Below, piece by piece: positions 24,693 through 33,573 of a stretch of DNA of 64,000 bases (position 1 is the first letter of the stretch; every line of letters begins with the position of its first letter). The position numbers and the translations under genes were made by a program. Location of the stretch: NCBI RefSeq assembly GCF_002263495.1, contig NZ_CP022753.1, forward strand, positions 3,410,001 through 3,474,000, given 5' to 3'. The stretch comes from Nocardiopsis gilva YIM 90087. GTDB lineage: Bacteria > Actinomycetota > Actinomycetes > Streptosporangiales > Streptosporangiaceae. Under the pieces are notes generated by a model, which saw only the letters and a program-made list of their open reading frames with translations, ran no database searches and was not told the origin of the DNA.

Positions 24693-24885
24693 TTCACATG
24701 CGCGCCGCTACCGCTCCCCCACGGATCTGCTGAAACTCCGTGAAACAGTGAAGGAACCGCGGTGAGTGCTGTGGCCCGCACGATGGGCGTCGCCGCGGCA
24801 ATCGAGTCCGCCGCGGTGACGACGGGGGAGCAATAGGACCAGGCCATTCCTATCGAATGCGGCGATCGCGGCGCTCGGGTTGCGC
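24650..24885 (+). repeat. Imperfect direct repeat, copy A
   Basis: About 235 bp that matches 28236-28463 almost base for base from 24732 on (gaac-rich start, then CCGCGGTGAGTG and CGATGGGCGTCGCCGCGGCA blocks). Both copies begin with a terminator hairpin. Copy B leads into the first codons of a DrrA-type ATPase; in copy A the equivalent ATG is ATA, so it is a non-coding relic. Confidence 0.7.
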
Positions 24886-24969
24886 ACGTCGTTCGGTGCA
24901 GCGAGGTGGGGATGGAGATGGAGGGGCGGGGCTTGCCAAGGGCGACCGGCTTCGTGGCCGTCGTTGCTG

Positions 24970-25629
24970 TCAGGCGGTGGTGTCCAGGACGAAGTCGAAC
25001 TCCGCCGCCTTGGATGAGCCGACATCGCGAACCTGCATCAGCAGGCGGGAGTCGAAGATCGGATCCGTACTGTTGCGCGGCTCGCCGGGGAAGTACAGCT
25101 GGGTCGTCAGTACCGGGCGGGACGGTGCCTGGACCTTCACATGGAGGTGTCGGGTCCGGCTCGGGTACAAGCCCGGGACGATCGTGGACAGCCGGAAGGC
25201 GCCGTCGGCTCCGGTGAACTGGTGGCCGCGGTAGCGGTACCCCACGTTGTCGTAGACGCCCGCGTCGTCGGCCTGCCAGAAGTCCAGCAGGGCGCCGGCC
25301 ACCGGGCGGCAATCGAGGGCGAAGACATATCCGGAGACGGTGAGCAGGGTCCCGGGATCGCCGGGGATCACCAGGTCGGAGCGCTGCGGGGAGTTGGGCT
25401 TGAAGTAGGGCCCCTCGATCTGCGGGGGCGTCGGATCGTCGCCGTCGTCGCAGGACGGGGTGGGCGCCAGCGAGCGCGAGTCGGCGACGCGGTCGCGTGC
25501 CAGGGCGGGGGCGGCGCCGGTCGTGCCCAGAAGTGCGGCCGCGGGGCTCGCGACCAGGGCGGCTTTCAGTACGGTCTTGCGGCTGGGGCCCGCGGTTTCC
25601 GGGCCGGATCGGTCGGTGCTGTCTGCCAC
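24970..25629 (-). CDS. Intradiol ring-cleavage dioxygenase, exported (Tat)
   Basis: 219 residues from GTG 25629 (GAGGAGC upstream). The N-terminus SRKTVLKAALVASPAAALLG resembles a Tat-type leader with a single Arg-Lys rather than a clean twin Arg. The catalytic domain reads IEGPYFKPNSPQRSDL, VAGALLDFWQADDAGVYDN and RTRHLHVKVQA. The tyrosines in VYDNVGYRY and histidines in RHLHV match the non-heme Fe(III) ligands of catechol 1,2-dioxygenase relatives. It cleaves catechols or similar aromatics in or outside the envelope. An AraC regulator lies upstream on the same strand. Confidence 0.86.
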   Translation of the reverse strand: MADSTDRSGPETAGPSRKTVLKAALVASPAAALLGTTGAAPALARDRVADSRSLAPTPSCDDGDDPTPPQIEGPYFKPNSPQRSDLVIPGDPGTLLTVSGYVFALDCRPVAGALLDFWQADDAGVYDNVGYRYRGHQFTGADGAFRLSTIVPGLYPSRTRHLHVKVQAPSRPVLTTQLYFPGEPRNSTDPIFDSRLLMQVRDVGSSKAAEFDFVLDTTA

Positions 25630-25751
25630 GGTGCGCTCCTCGTGCTGTCACTGGGTACACGGGTCGTGCTGTCGTCGAAGACACGGGGCCCGGCCGGGAC
25701 GCCCTTGGGTGAGGACGACACTACGGTCGGTGGCACGGGGCGGGCGATGGA

Positions 25752-26678
25752 CTAACGGTCGCGACCGTGGTGTATTTCGACACCGGCATAGGACCGGCTC
25801 CGGAACTCGCCGGGGCTGATGCCCGTCTCGCGGCGGAAGAACCGGCAGAAGTAGGCGGGATCGGAGAAACCGGCGCCCCGGGCCACCGCGGCGATGGTCA
25901 TCTCGGTACCGGACAGCAGGCGCTTGGCCTCCAGCACCCGGGCGTCGCGGAGCAGCCTGCCGGGGGTACGGCCGGTGGCCCCTTTGACCGCGCTGGCCAG
26001 ATAGCCCGACGTCACGCCGAGCTCGGCGGCCATCTGTCCGACCGAGCGGCCGACGGCAGTACCTCCGGGCCGGTCGAGCAAACGCAGGAAGCGCGCGGCC
26101 AGACGGCTGGCCTGGTCCGCCGGTGTCGGCGACGCGGACCCCCGACGTGTTGGGTCTCGGGCCGGGACCCCACGGGCGGGCAGGCGTGCCGTTCGGGTCA
26201 GCAGGATGTGTAGGTAGGCCCGCACGACCGAGGCCATGCCGGGTCGTCGAGCACGGGATTCGCGCAACATCTCGGCGAACACGGCCGCGGTGTCGGCCTC
26301 CGCCGCAGGATCCAGCACCTGCCACGGGCGCTCGACGGCCAGCCGGCGCAACAGTTCGCGGTCGGCGGGGCGGTCGAGCAGGAAGGCGTCCTCCAACAGC
26401 AGCACATGGCCGTCCAGCCCGCGGACTCGGTCCCAGTAGTGCACCTGCCCCGCGGCCATGATCCCGAGATTGGGCGGTTCGATTGGCCAGTGGTGCAGGT
26501 CGATGACGTGGCTGCCGCGACCGCCGGTGACATGGACGATCTCGTGGAACGTGTGCCGGTGGGGAAACGACGCCCGGGAGAGCGGGCCGAGGGAGTCGAA
26601 GGTCCCGACGGCGAACGGGAACAGGTGCGGGGCGGGCACCTCGAGCCGGTGCAACTCCAACGCGGAAGCGGACTCCAT
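25752..26678 (-). CDS. AraC family transcriptional regulator
   Basis: 308 residues. The N-terminal cupin sensor domain contains FPHRHTFHEIVHVTGG and MAAGQVHYW. The C-terminal double HTH contains QMAAELGVTSGYLASAVKGA and IAAVARGAGFSDPAYFCRFF, followed by RRETGISPGEFR. It precedes the intradiol dioxygenase by ~120 bp in the same direction and may activate it. The inducer is unknown. Confidence 0.9.
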   Translation of the reverse strand: MESASALELHRLEVPAPHLFPFAVGTFDSLGPLSRASFPHRHTFHEIVHVTGGRGSHVIDLHHWPIEPPNLGIMAAGQVHYWDRVRGLDGHVLLLEDAFLLDRPADRELLRRLAVERPWQVLDPAAEADTAAVFAEMLRESRARRPGMASVVRAYLHILLTRTARLPARGVPARDPTRRGSASPTPADQASRLAARFLRLLDRPGGTAVGRSVGQMAAELGVTSGYLASAVKGATGRTPGRLLRDARVLEAKRLLSGTEMTIAAVARGAGFSDPAYFCRFFRRETGISPGEFRSRSYAGVEIHHGRDR

Positions 26679-26784
26679 GGGCGCTCACCTACCCAGCCCG
26701 CGATCCCCTCATTGCGACGAAGGGACCCGTGGCGTCAGCGGCCGCCCCACAGAATTCTCCAAACAATTCTGGGGGAGCTGTCGA

Positions 26785-27057
26785 TCAGGTCGTCACCCGT
26801 TCGACGAAAGGGTGAGTCGTCCGCCCATCGTCCTGCGCTGACGCGATGACGCCAGCCGGGTCGTCGGCGGGACTCAGGCCGACGGTCTGCTCCAGCCAGG
26901 CCAGGTAGTGCTCGTTTTCCACGAGGTCATCGCATTCGCGGATACCGAAGCATTCCCATTCGATGTCCGGCTCGCGGTCGGTCGGCAGCGCACCAAGGAG
27001 TTGAAGGAACTCCCGCACGTTACGGGCGACAATGTGGACACCGCCCTCGTCGCCCAC
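26785..27057 (-). pseudogene. SUKH/SMI1-like C-terminal fragment
   Basis: 90 residues if started at GTG 27057. GDEGGVHIVARNVREFLQLL followed by an acidic stretch and YLAWLEQTVGL resembles the C-terminal part of SUKH (SMI1/KNR4) immunity-type proteins, normally ~150-200 aa. The frame is open a little upstream (IIHGGPVGDEGG) but reaches a TAG after ~15 codons, so the N-terminal half is missing. It may still be expressed as a short protein. Confidence 0.5.
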
Positions 27058-27143
27058 GGGACCTCCATGGATGATCGCTGCGGGGTGCCACGAAGGCTAG
27101 CGTCGGGGGACGACAGACCGTCGCGGCAGCCGTCCCACCCAGC

Positions 27144-27512
27144 TCAGGCGGTCTTGACCTGGGTGTTCTGAGCGGCAACGATCCGCCACTCTCCTTCGTC
27201 TCCTTCCTCTTCCCTAGCCAGGACGTACACAGGGCGACCCTCGGGCAGTTCGGGAAGCGGTCGGCCATCGAGGTCGACCGGCCGCTGGTGGACGTTGACG
27301 ACGGCCACATCGGGACGGACGAACAGGATGCGGACGACGTGGTAGGTGGCGGTCGACTCCTTCATCGCCCCGGGCAGCACCTTGTGAGTGAATTCGCTGA
27401 TCACATCCCACCCCGACATGCGTACGCCGTGGGCGGTGGTCCAGACAGGGGCGTGCTTGCTGAACAGTTCCATGAACGCACCGGGCAGTTCGTTGAGGTC
27501 GTCGAACACCAC
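27144..27512 (-). CDS. SgcJ/EcaC-type NTF2-like protein, possibly N-terminally shortened
   Basis: 122 residues. The SnoaL/NTF2-like core is clear: GVRMSGWDVISEFTHKVLPG, YHVVRILFVRPDVAVVNVHQ, EWRIVAAQNTQVK. The family's usual opening helix (about 30 residues) is mostly absent and a stop lies just upstream of 27530, so the gene may be truncated. Related proteins occur in polyketide or stress contexts; no specific role is assigned. Confidence 0.65.
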   Translation of the reverse strand: MVFDDLNELPGAFMELFSKHAPVWTTAHGVRMSGWDVISEFTHKVLPGAMKESTATYHVVRILFVRPDVAVVNVHQRPVDLDGRPLPELPEGRPVYVLAREEEGDEGEWRIVAAQNTQVKTA

Positions 27513-27678
27513 GTCGCCAACGAACGTCAGCTACTCACCGACCTGACCATCGACGAGCAGACCCAGCTCGCCGCATTGCTCCGGCGCCTGCTCCTCTCCC
27601 TGGGAGACACGGGACACCCCATGGCCGACGATTGACGCAAAGCGTCTCCGGCGGCATCCGGCGTTGAGCCGAGAGGCG

Positions 27679-28113
27679 TTATGAGGAGAGCGTGGCGAGG
27701 CCTGCCCGGACAGCGGCGGCGCTTCTGTCGAGCTCGACGCGTTCTCGCACCCGCCAGTCGGCATCGACCCGGAAATTGTCGTTAGCAAATCGTGGGAAGA
27801 CATGGAGGTGCGCATGGAAGACCTCCTGGAAGGCTGCTTCACCGTCAGCCAGAAACAGGTTGATGCCCGCACATCGCAGGCCTGAGCGGCGAAGCGCGCG
27901 GGCAAGCCGATGGGCCACCCTCCACATATGGACGCCGAGAGTCTCCTCAATCTCATCCAGGCCTGGCACGTGCTCCCAAGGCACGACCAAGAGATGCCCG
28001 GGAGTCACAGGCTGGATATCCATTAAGGCCACGGCCGTTTCGTCCTCATGCACCGTGCTGGCTTCTGCCTGACCTCGGACTATTTCGCAAACAATGCATT
28101 CGCTGACGTTCAC
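27679..28113 (-). CDS. HIT family nucleotide hydrolase/transferase
   Basis: 144 residues from GTG 28113 with AAGGAG upstream. CIVCEIV at the N-terminus matches the zinc-binding start of Hint-type proteins. The His triad is HAHLHVFPRF; GHLLVVPWEHV is the conserved nucleotide-pocket loop. Cytoplasmic hydrolase of nucleoside phosphoramidates or dinucleotides. Apparently monocistronic. Confidence 0.9.
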   Translation of the reverse strand: MNVSECIVCEIVRGQAEASTVHEDETAVALMDIQPVTPGHLLVVPWEHVPGLDEIEETLGVHMWRVAHRLARALRRSGLRCAGINLFLADGEAAFQEVFHAHLHVFPRFANDNFRVDADWRVRERVELDRSAAAVRAGLATLSS

Positions 28114-28235
28114 GAAAATTCTCCTTACATGGGAATCGGCCCTATGACATCAGAACGTGGTGTTATCGGCATCGGCCCAGGGCCGCTCCTCGTTAGAGCT
28201 GGGAGTTCAGTCCACCCGGCAGGAACGCAGCAGCT

Positions 28236-28274
28236 GGGGAGGGCCCGCAGGGCTCTGCTCTGTGGGCCCTCCCC
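28236..28274 (+). terminator. Orphan terminator in repeat copy B
   Basis: 15-bp stem with one G-T pair (28236-28250 with 28260-28274), 9-nt loop. No + strand gene ends before it; the HIT gene runs the other way, so the gene it served appears to be lost. Confidence 0.6.
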
Positions 28275-28463
28275 CACGTCCACCCACAGCACCCCCATCC
28301 GGTGCTCCCGAAACCCCATGAAACCGCGAAGAAACCGCGGTGAGTGCGGTGCCCCGCACGATGGGCGTCGCCGCGGCACATGAGGCCGCCGCGGTGACGA
28401 CGAGGGAGCAAGATGACCAGTCCATTCCCATCGAATTCGGCGATCGCGGCACACGGGCTGCGC
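28236..28463 (+). repeat. Imperfect direct repeat, copy B
   Basis: Matches copy A (24650-24885). The right end runs into the ATG at 28413 of a degraded ABC ATPase gene, suggesting the repeat is the upstream region of a DrrAB-type operon. Confidence 0.7.
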
Positions 28464-28667
28464 TTCACCGACCCGCGGTCGTTGGCGGCCGCCGCGCGGA
28501 TCCTCAGTCCCACGTCGCACGACGGACGACGCGGCGGTCGAGATCGACGGGCTGTCCGTGCACACCCCCACCTCGACGACGGCTTCCTCATGCTCACCGG
28601 CCGCCCCGAAGGTGGGAAGGACATCCAGGAGGCCCAAACAGCCCGAGCCGTTAAAGAAACCGGGCGA
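28413..28667 (+). pseudogene. Remnant of DrrA-type ABC transporter ATPase
   Basis: The 85-codon frame begins MTSPFPSNSAIAAHGLRF, the kind of N-terminus that precedes the first strand of DrrA-like ATPases, then degenerates. No Walker A, signature or Walker B motif remains. A DrrB-like permease remnant follows immediately, which supports the assignment. Confidence 0.45.
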
Positions 28668-28706
28668 TAACCACGCTCACCTACGCAGCCCGCGAATCGG
28701 CGACCA

Positions 28707-28991
28707 ATGCTGCGCCGCAACCTCCGCCACATGGTGCGCTACCCGTCCATACCCCTGATGCTCGTGCCCTTCCCGGGCAGCGGCTTCGTCCCTACCGAAG
28801 CGATGCCCGTCTAGCTGGGCTGGTTCGCCGAGTACCAGACGTTCACGCCTGTCATCGAGACGCTGCGCGGGCCCCTGCTCGGCACCCCGATCGGCGACAG
28901 CGCCCTGCTGGCCGTCGCCTGGTGTGTCGGTCTCTTCCCGGTCTGCTGCCTGTGGGCCAAGAGGCTCTTCAACCGCGAGCCCACGCGCTGA
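28707..28991 (+). pseudogene. Remnant of DrrB-type ABC-2 permease
   Basis: MLRRNLRHMVRYPSIPLMLV is the typical first helix region of DrrB-like drug-export permeases. It then jumps to the C-terminus: FVPTEAMPV, an in-frame TAG where Trp is expected, LGWFAEYQTFTPVIETLRG and the final membrane helix. The central ~150 residues are deleted. It ends 62 bp before the P450 start, so the pair probably once formed an export/oxidation cluster. Confidence 0.72.
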
Positions 28992-29053
28992 CCGACCGCC
29001 TGCTCGCACCACGACCCACACCAACCACACCGCACGGAAGGAAAGGAATCGCG

Positions 29054-30244
29054 ATGACCTCGACCTCGCTTGCCGACCGATGGGGCATCCAGCCGCAGCA
29101 CGCCTGGCTGCGCGGCCAACAACCAGAAGCCACGGTCGAGTACGACGAGAAACAGCGCCACTGGAACGTCTTCGGCTACCCCGAGACCGTCGACATCCTC
29201 GCCGATCCGGCCACATTCGCCTCCGACGTGACACGGCTGTATCCCGATTCCATACCCGAGTCGTTGAAAGACGGCGACCTGACACTGATGGACGGAGCGG
29301 ACCACCGCAAGCTGCGCAAACTCACCGTCCACGCGTTTACTCCGAGGACCGTGGCCGACCTCGAACCCCGGATCACCGAGATCTGCGGCGAACTCCTCGA
29401 CAAGGTGGCCGAGCAGGAGCGGATCGAGCTGGTGAACGACCTCGCCTACTCCCTCCCGGTGATCGTCATCGCTGAGCTGCTGGGTGTCCCGAGCAGCGAC
29501 CGCGACATGTTCCGGGAGTGGGCGGACGAAATGCTCGCCGCCCAGATGGAGTGGTTCGACAAGAAAGACCAGCCCCAGGGCGAGCAGATGCCGCTGGACT
29601 TCACGGCTCCCATCTCCGACTACTTCCGCGAACACGCGAATGAGCGCAGGAAGCGGCCCCGCCAGGACCTGCTGACCCGGCTGGTCGAGGCGGAGGTCGA
29701 CGGGGAGCGGCTGACCGACGACCAGGTGACGACCTTCGCGGGCCTGCTGCTGACAGCCGGGCACATCACCACCACCATGCTCCTCGGCAACACGGTGGTG
29801 TGCCTGGACGCCCACCCCGAGCAGCAGGCGCGGGTGCGCGCGGACCGCTCGATGGTCCCGACCGCGATCGAGGAGGCGCTGCGCTTCCTCAGCCCGGTTG
29901 CCCACGCGATTCGGGCCACGACCACCGACGTCGAGGTCGCCGGGCAGCGGATTCCGGCGGATCAGTTGGTGATTGCGTGGATGTCGGCGGCGAACCGGGA
30001 CCCGCGCCAGTTCGACCGGCCGCACGCATTCGACGTGACCCGCGACCCCAACCCCCACCTGGGGTTCGGGCGCGGTGTCCACTTCTGCCTGGGGGCGCCG
30101 TTGGCTCGTCTGGAGAGCCGGATCGCGCTGAACGCGCTGCTGGACCGGTTCCCGGCACTGCACACGGACCCCGGTGACCCGCCCGTCTTCATGGAGCACA
30201 TGTCATTCACCGGGGTGCGGAGGCTGCCGCTGCGCATCCGATAG
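29054..30244 (+). CDS. Cytochrome P450 (CYP), second
   Basis: 396 residues, GGAAGGAAAGGA upstream. Heme loop FGRGVHFCLG with Cys345; ExxR in EEALRF; DHRKLRKLTVHAFTP is the usual C-helix region. The I-helix reads AGHITTT (235-241): the common Glu of AGxETT is Ile, though both Thr remain. It resembles macrolide-type bacterial P450s in general layout, but no substrate can be assigned. Upstream lie exporter remnants; downstream a convergent SARP regulator. No ferredoxin gene is adjacent. Confidence 0.92.
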   Translation: MTSTSLADRWGIQPQHAWLRGQQPEATVEYDEKQRHWNVFGYPETVDILADPATFASDVTRLYPDSIPESLKDGDLTLMDGADHRKLRKLTVHAFTPRTVADLEPRITEICGELLDKVAEQERIELVNDLAYSLPVIVIAELLGVPSSDRDMFREWADEMLAAQMEWFDKKDQPQGEQMPLDFTAPISDYFREHANERRKRPRQDLLTRLVEAEVDGERLTDDQVTTFAGLLLTAGHITTTMLLGNTVVCLDAHPEQQARVRADRSMVPTAIEEALRFLSPVAHAIRATTTDVEVAGQRIPADQLVIAWMSAANRDPRQFDRPHAFDVTRDPNPHLGFGRGVHFCLGAPLARLESRIALNALLDRFPALHTDPGDPPVFMEHMSFTGVRRLPLRIR

Positions 30245-30250
30245 CGGGTT

Positions 30251-33200
30251 CTAGCGCTGGGTTGCTCTGGCGGATCCCCGGTCACGGAGCGCCGCCAGAG
30301 CTACGGCGCGCAGCTCGTCCCTGCCGAGATCGGCGTAGGCCGACACCGCGTCGGCGTACACCGGTCCGTCGGCTTTCTCAACGATGGTGCGGATGCGCGC
30401 GGCGGACATGGTGGGGTGGAAGTGCCGCAGGTAGGCGAACCGCTCGGCGAGGGCGATCATGTGCACGCCCGACCTCGTCGCGGACGCGTCGCCGGTGCGC
30501 GTCGCCCGATCCAGGTCCACCATGGCCAGAGCCAGCAGGGCCGTGCCGCAGATCGGAAGCTCCAGAAGGTAGATCGGCGGATGTGCCACGGGACGGGTGA
30601 GCATAGCGGCTAGGTCGTCTTCCAGGCCCTCGACGATCTCGGCGACGAGATGGAGTCGCCCGTGGTATGCGTGAGCGACCACGGCGACGGCGCGGGTCTC
30701 CACGGTCCATGTCTCCACGCCGGGCGGAGCGCCGTGCTCGGGCGGGGCTTCGTCCTTCTGCCAGGCCCGGGCGGCTTCACGCCACATCTGTAGCCCCTCC
30801 TCGACCTCGCCTCGCGCGAGCAGGATCTCCGCCCGCGCGCCGAGCGCGGTCGGCACCGCTCCCAGCGTCTCCTCGGAGGGCCCCGTCACCGCGTTGAGCC
30901 AGTGCTCCGCCTCGTCGATGGCACCGCGTTGCATGTTGGCGCCGACCATGACGAAACGCAGGCCGTCGACGATGGGATGGGGGTGGAGCCCCTCGGCCAG
31001 CCGCAGCATCTGCAGCGCGTGGTGCCGTGCCCGTTCGCCGTCGCCGACCCGCAGCGACAGATCTCCGATCCGGGCATGGGCCTGGTAGAGCATCCATGGG
31101 TGCGGGCTGCGCTCGAATACGTCGAGCGTCCGCTCGGCCGCCGCGAAGGCGCGGTCGAGGTCGTCATCCTGCTCGCGCAGGTAGCTCGCTGCGGCGTTGG
31201 CGACACCGGCGAGCAGCGGCTCGTCGCTGTCGCACAGGTGGCCTAACGTCGCGGCACGAGAACCCGGCACCGCAGGCAAGGCGAGCAGGACCACCGCGAA
31301 GGACCGGACGAGAGTGTCGGGCGAGGCCGCTGGCAGCCGGCGCAGCGCGGCCAGGGAACGCAGCTCATGTGGCCCCTGCATGCAGGCACTCAGGGCGCAC
31401 ACCGTCAGCGCCGTCCGGGCGACCTCCACGAGAGCCGAGGCGGGCGGCGGACGGAAGCGGGCCAGCGCCTCCACGGACTCCTCGGCCAGCTTGGCGAGGC
31501 GCGTGTAGCTGCCCTCAGCCACCCACCTCCCGCCGAGGAGGGCCACGGCGGCGGCGACGGTGGCGTCGTCGCCCCGGTCCAGACCGTGGCGCAGCGCGTG
31601 GACGAGGGTGTCCTGTTCGTCGCCGAGCCGCTGTACGGCCGATGCGTTGTCGGTGGCGGCGAAGACCGCGTCGTGGTCAGCCGCGGCGAGGTCGCGCACC
31701 CATCCCAGATACCCCTCCAGTGCGCGTTCGGTTTCTCCGGCTTCCTCGCGTCGGGCGGCGCTGAACTCCCGCACCGTCTCCAGCATCCGAAAACGTGTGC
31801 CCGAGGGGGTGTCGTCGACCTTGAGGAGGGACTGGTCGACCAGGTGCTCCAGGACGTCCGGTGGAGCCTTCCCCGGGCCCATTCCCGCGTGCTCGTCGCC
31901 GCTCTCCAGGAGCCGTCGCGCGGCGTCCGCCGTGAATCCGTCGGGAAAGACCGACAGGCGGCGCATCGCGGCCTGGCCATTCGGGGTGAGGAGGTTCCAG
32001 CTCCAGTCCACGACGGCGTGGAGCGTGCGGTGCCGCTGCGGTGCGTCCCGCGTACCGCCCCGTAGCAGGGTGAACCGGTCCTCCAGGCGGCGGGAGATCT
32101 CGGCGACCGACATGACGCGAACCCGGGCCGCGGCCAGCTCGACCGCGAGCGGCAGTCCGTCCAGTCGCTCGCAGAGCCGCGTCACCGCGGTGGTAGGGAG
32201 GTCGGCGTCCGGGCGGACGGCCCGCGCACGCTGATCGAACAGCTCGACGGTGGTCGGCAGGGGCAGTTCCGGCAACGGATACACGGCCTCTGAGGACAGG
32301 CCCAGCGGTGCGCGACTGGTGGTGAGGACCCGCAGGTTCTGGGCCATGGCGACCAGGGAACGGACCAGTTCGGCCGCGCCGTCGACGACGTGCTCGCAGT
32401 TGTCGAGCACCAGGAGCGCGGCGCCGGGGCCGAGCGCCTGGACGATGCCGACGAGGAGGTCGGTCCGGCTTCGTGGGCGACCGCCCCCAGCCGGGTACGT
32501 CTCGCCCGCGCCGAGGACCGAGGCGACTTCGCGGGCCACGTCGACGTCGGACGTGATCCCGGCGAGCGGCACGACGTGTACGACCCGGTGCTCGGCCTGG
32601 CGGCTGACGGCGTGTGCCAGGCGTGTCTTGCCCAGACCGCCAGTGCCGACGATCGTGGCGACGCGGCACGTCCGCAGCAGCTCTGCGACGGCGGCGATGT
32701 CGTCGGCGCGCCCCAACAGCGGGTTGGGCTCATGCAGGACGCCGTGCCGCAACGGGGGTGCCTGCTCCTCCAACAGGCGCTGATGCAGATCCCGAAGCTC
32801 AGGACCGGGATCGGCGCCGAGATCCTCGCGGATGGCCCTGCGGTAGGAGTCGTACCGCGCCAGGGCCGCGGAGGGGCCGGCCGTTGCCGACTCGCAGCGC
32901 AGCAGCTCCGCCATGACCTCCTCGTCCCGCGGGTGGTCGTCGACCAGGCTGGTCAGTGGTTCGAGCGCTTCGCCGCGCCGTCCCAGGCGGGCCAGGGACA
33001 GCGCGCGCACGCGTCGCAGGGACTGGCAGGTCGTGCGGCGTTCGGCTCGGAGCACCGCCACCGGGTCGCCGGGCGCGGCGAGCGCGTCGGTTGTGAGGTC
33101 GGCGTTCGCTGACCCCGCCCACAGGGCGAGCCCTGCTTCGGCGTGCGCGAGCGCGTTCGCGTGGTCACCGGCGCGGGCGCTGCGGACGGCCGAGTCGGCG

Positions 33201-33499
33201 CTGAGCACGGCGGCCGACGCGTCGACCTGCTCCTCGCACAGGGTCAGGCGGTAGCCGGTGGGGGTCCGCGCGATGAGGTCGGAGCCGAGCTGGGTGCGGG
33301 CACGCGAGACGAGGATCTGGAGCGCCTTGGTCGGGTTGGCCGGCTGCTCGTCCGGCCAGAGGCCGTCCACCAACCGGGCCGAACTGCAGCCCGTCCGCAG
33401 ATCGCCGGCCAGGAGCGCGAGCAGTCCGCGCAGCCGCGGTCCGGTGATCTCCTGGCCGCGGCAGACAACCCGCGACAACAGGGTCAGCTCGATTTTCAC
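30251..33499 (-). CDS. AfsR/SARP-type regulator with BTAD, NB-ARC and helical repeats
   Basis: 1082 residues, GTG start. Residues ~1-90 form an OmpR-like winged helix (ITGPRLRGLLALLAGDL, NPTKALQILVSRART). The BTAD domain runs to ~250. The NTPase has Walker A GTGGLGKT near 285-292 and Walker B ALLVLDNCEHV. A long TPR-like C-terminal region follows. Such regulators control secondary metabolism or stress genes. It ends 6 bp from the convergent P450, so it may govern that locus (inference). No terminator is visible in the gap. Confidence 0.9.
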   Translation of the reverse strand: MKIELTLLSRVVCRGQEITGPRLRGLLALLAGDLRTGCSSARLVDGLWPDEQPANPTKALQILVSRARTQLGSDLIARTPTGYRLTLCEEQVDASAAVLSADSAVRSARAGDHANALAHAEAGLALWAGSANADLTTDALAAPGDPVAVLRAERRTTCQSLRRVRALSLARLGRRGEALEPLTSLVDDHPRDEEVMAELLRCESATAGPSAALARYDSYRRAIREDLGADPGPELRDLHQRLLEEQAPPLRHGVLHEPNPLLGRADDIAAVAELLRTCRVATIVGTGGLGKTRLAHAVSRQAEHRVVHVVPLAGITSDVDVAREVASVLGAGETYPAGGGRPRSRTDLLVGIVQALGPGAALLVLDNCEHVVDGAAELVRSLVAMAQNLRVLTTSRAPLGLSSEAVYPLPELPLPTTVELFDQRARAVRPDADLPTTAVTRLCERLDGLPLAVELAAARVRVMSVAEISRRLEDRFTLLRGGTRDAPQRHRTLHAVVDWSWNLLTPNGQAAMRRLSVFPDGFTADAARRLLESGDEHAGMGPGKAPPDVLEHLVDQSLLKVDDTPSGTRFRMLETVREFSAARREEAGETERALEGYLGWVRDLAAADHDAVFAATDNASAVQRLGDEQDTLVHALRHGLDRGDDATVAAAVALLGGRWVAEGSYTRLAKLAEESVEALARFRPPPASALVEVARTALTVCALSACMQGPHELRSLAALRRLPAASPDTLVRSFAVVLLALPAVPGSRAATLGHLCDSDEPLLAGVANAAASYLREQDDDLDRAFAAAERTLDVFERSPHPWMLYQAHARIGDLSLRVGDGERARHHALQMLRLAEGLHPHPIVDGLRFVMVGANMQRGAIDEAEHWLNAVTGPSEETLGAVPTALGARAEILLARGEVEEGLQMWREAARAWQKDEAPPEHGAPPGVETWTVETRAVAVVAHAYHGRLHLVAEIVEGLEDDLAAMLTRPVAHPPIYLLELPICGTALLALAMVDLDRATRTGDASATRSGVHMIALAERFAYLRHFHPTMSAARIRTIVEKADGPVYADAVSAYADLGRDELRAVALAALRDRGSARATQR

Positions 33500-33573
33500 G
33501 CGGCGAAGCGTAACACCGCGGGGTCGGCCAGCCCGTCATGGCGCTGGGGAGTGCGGCACCGCCCCGGCCACTC

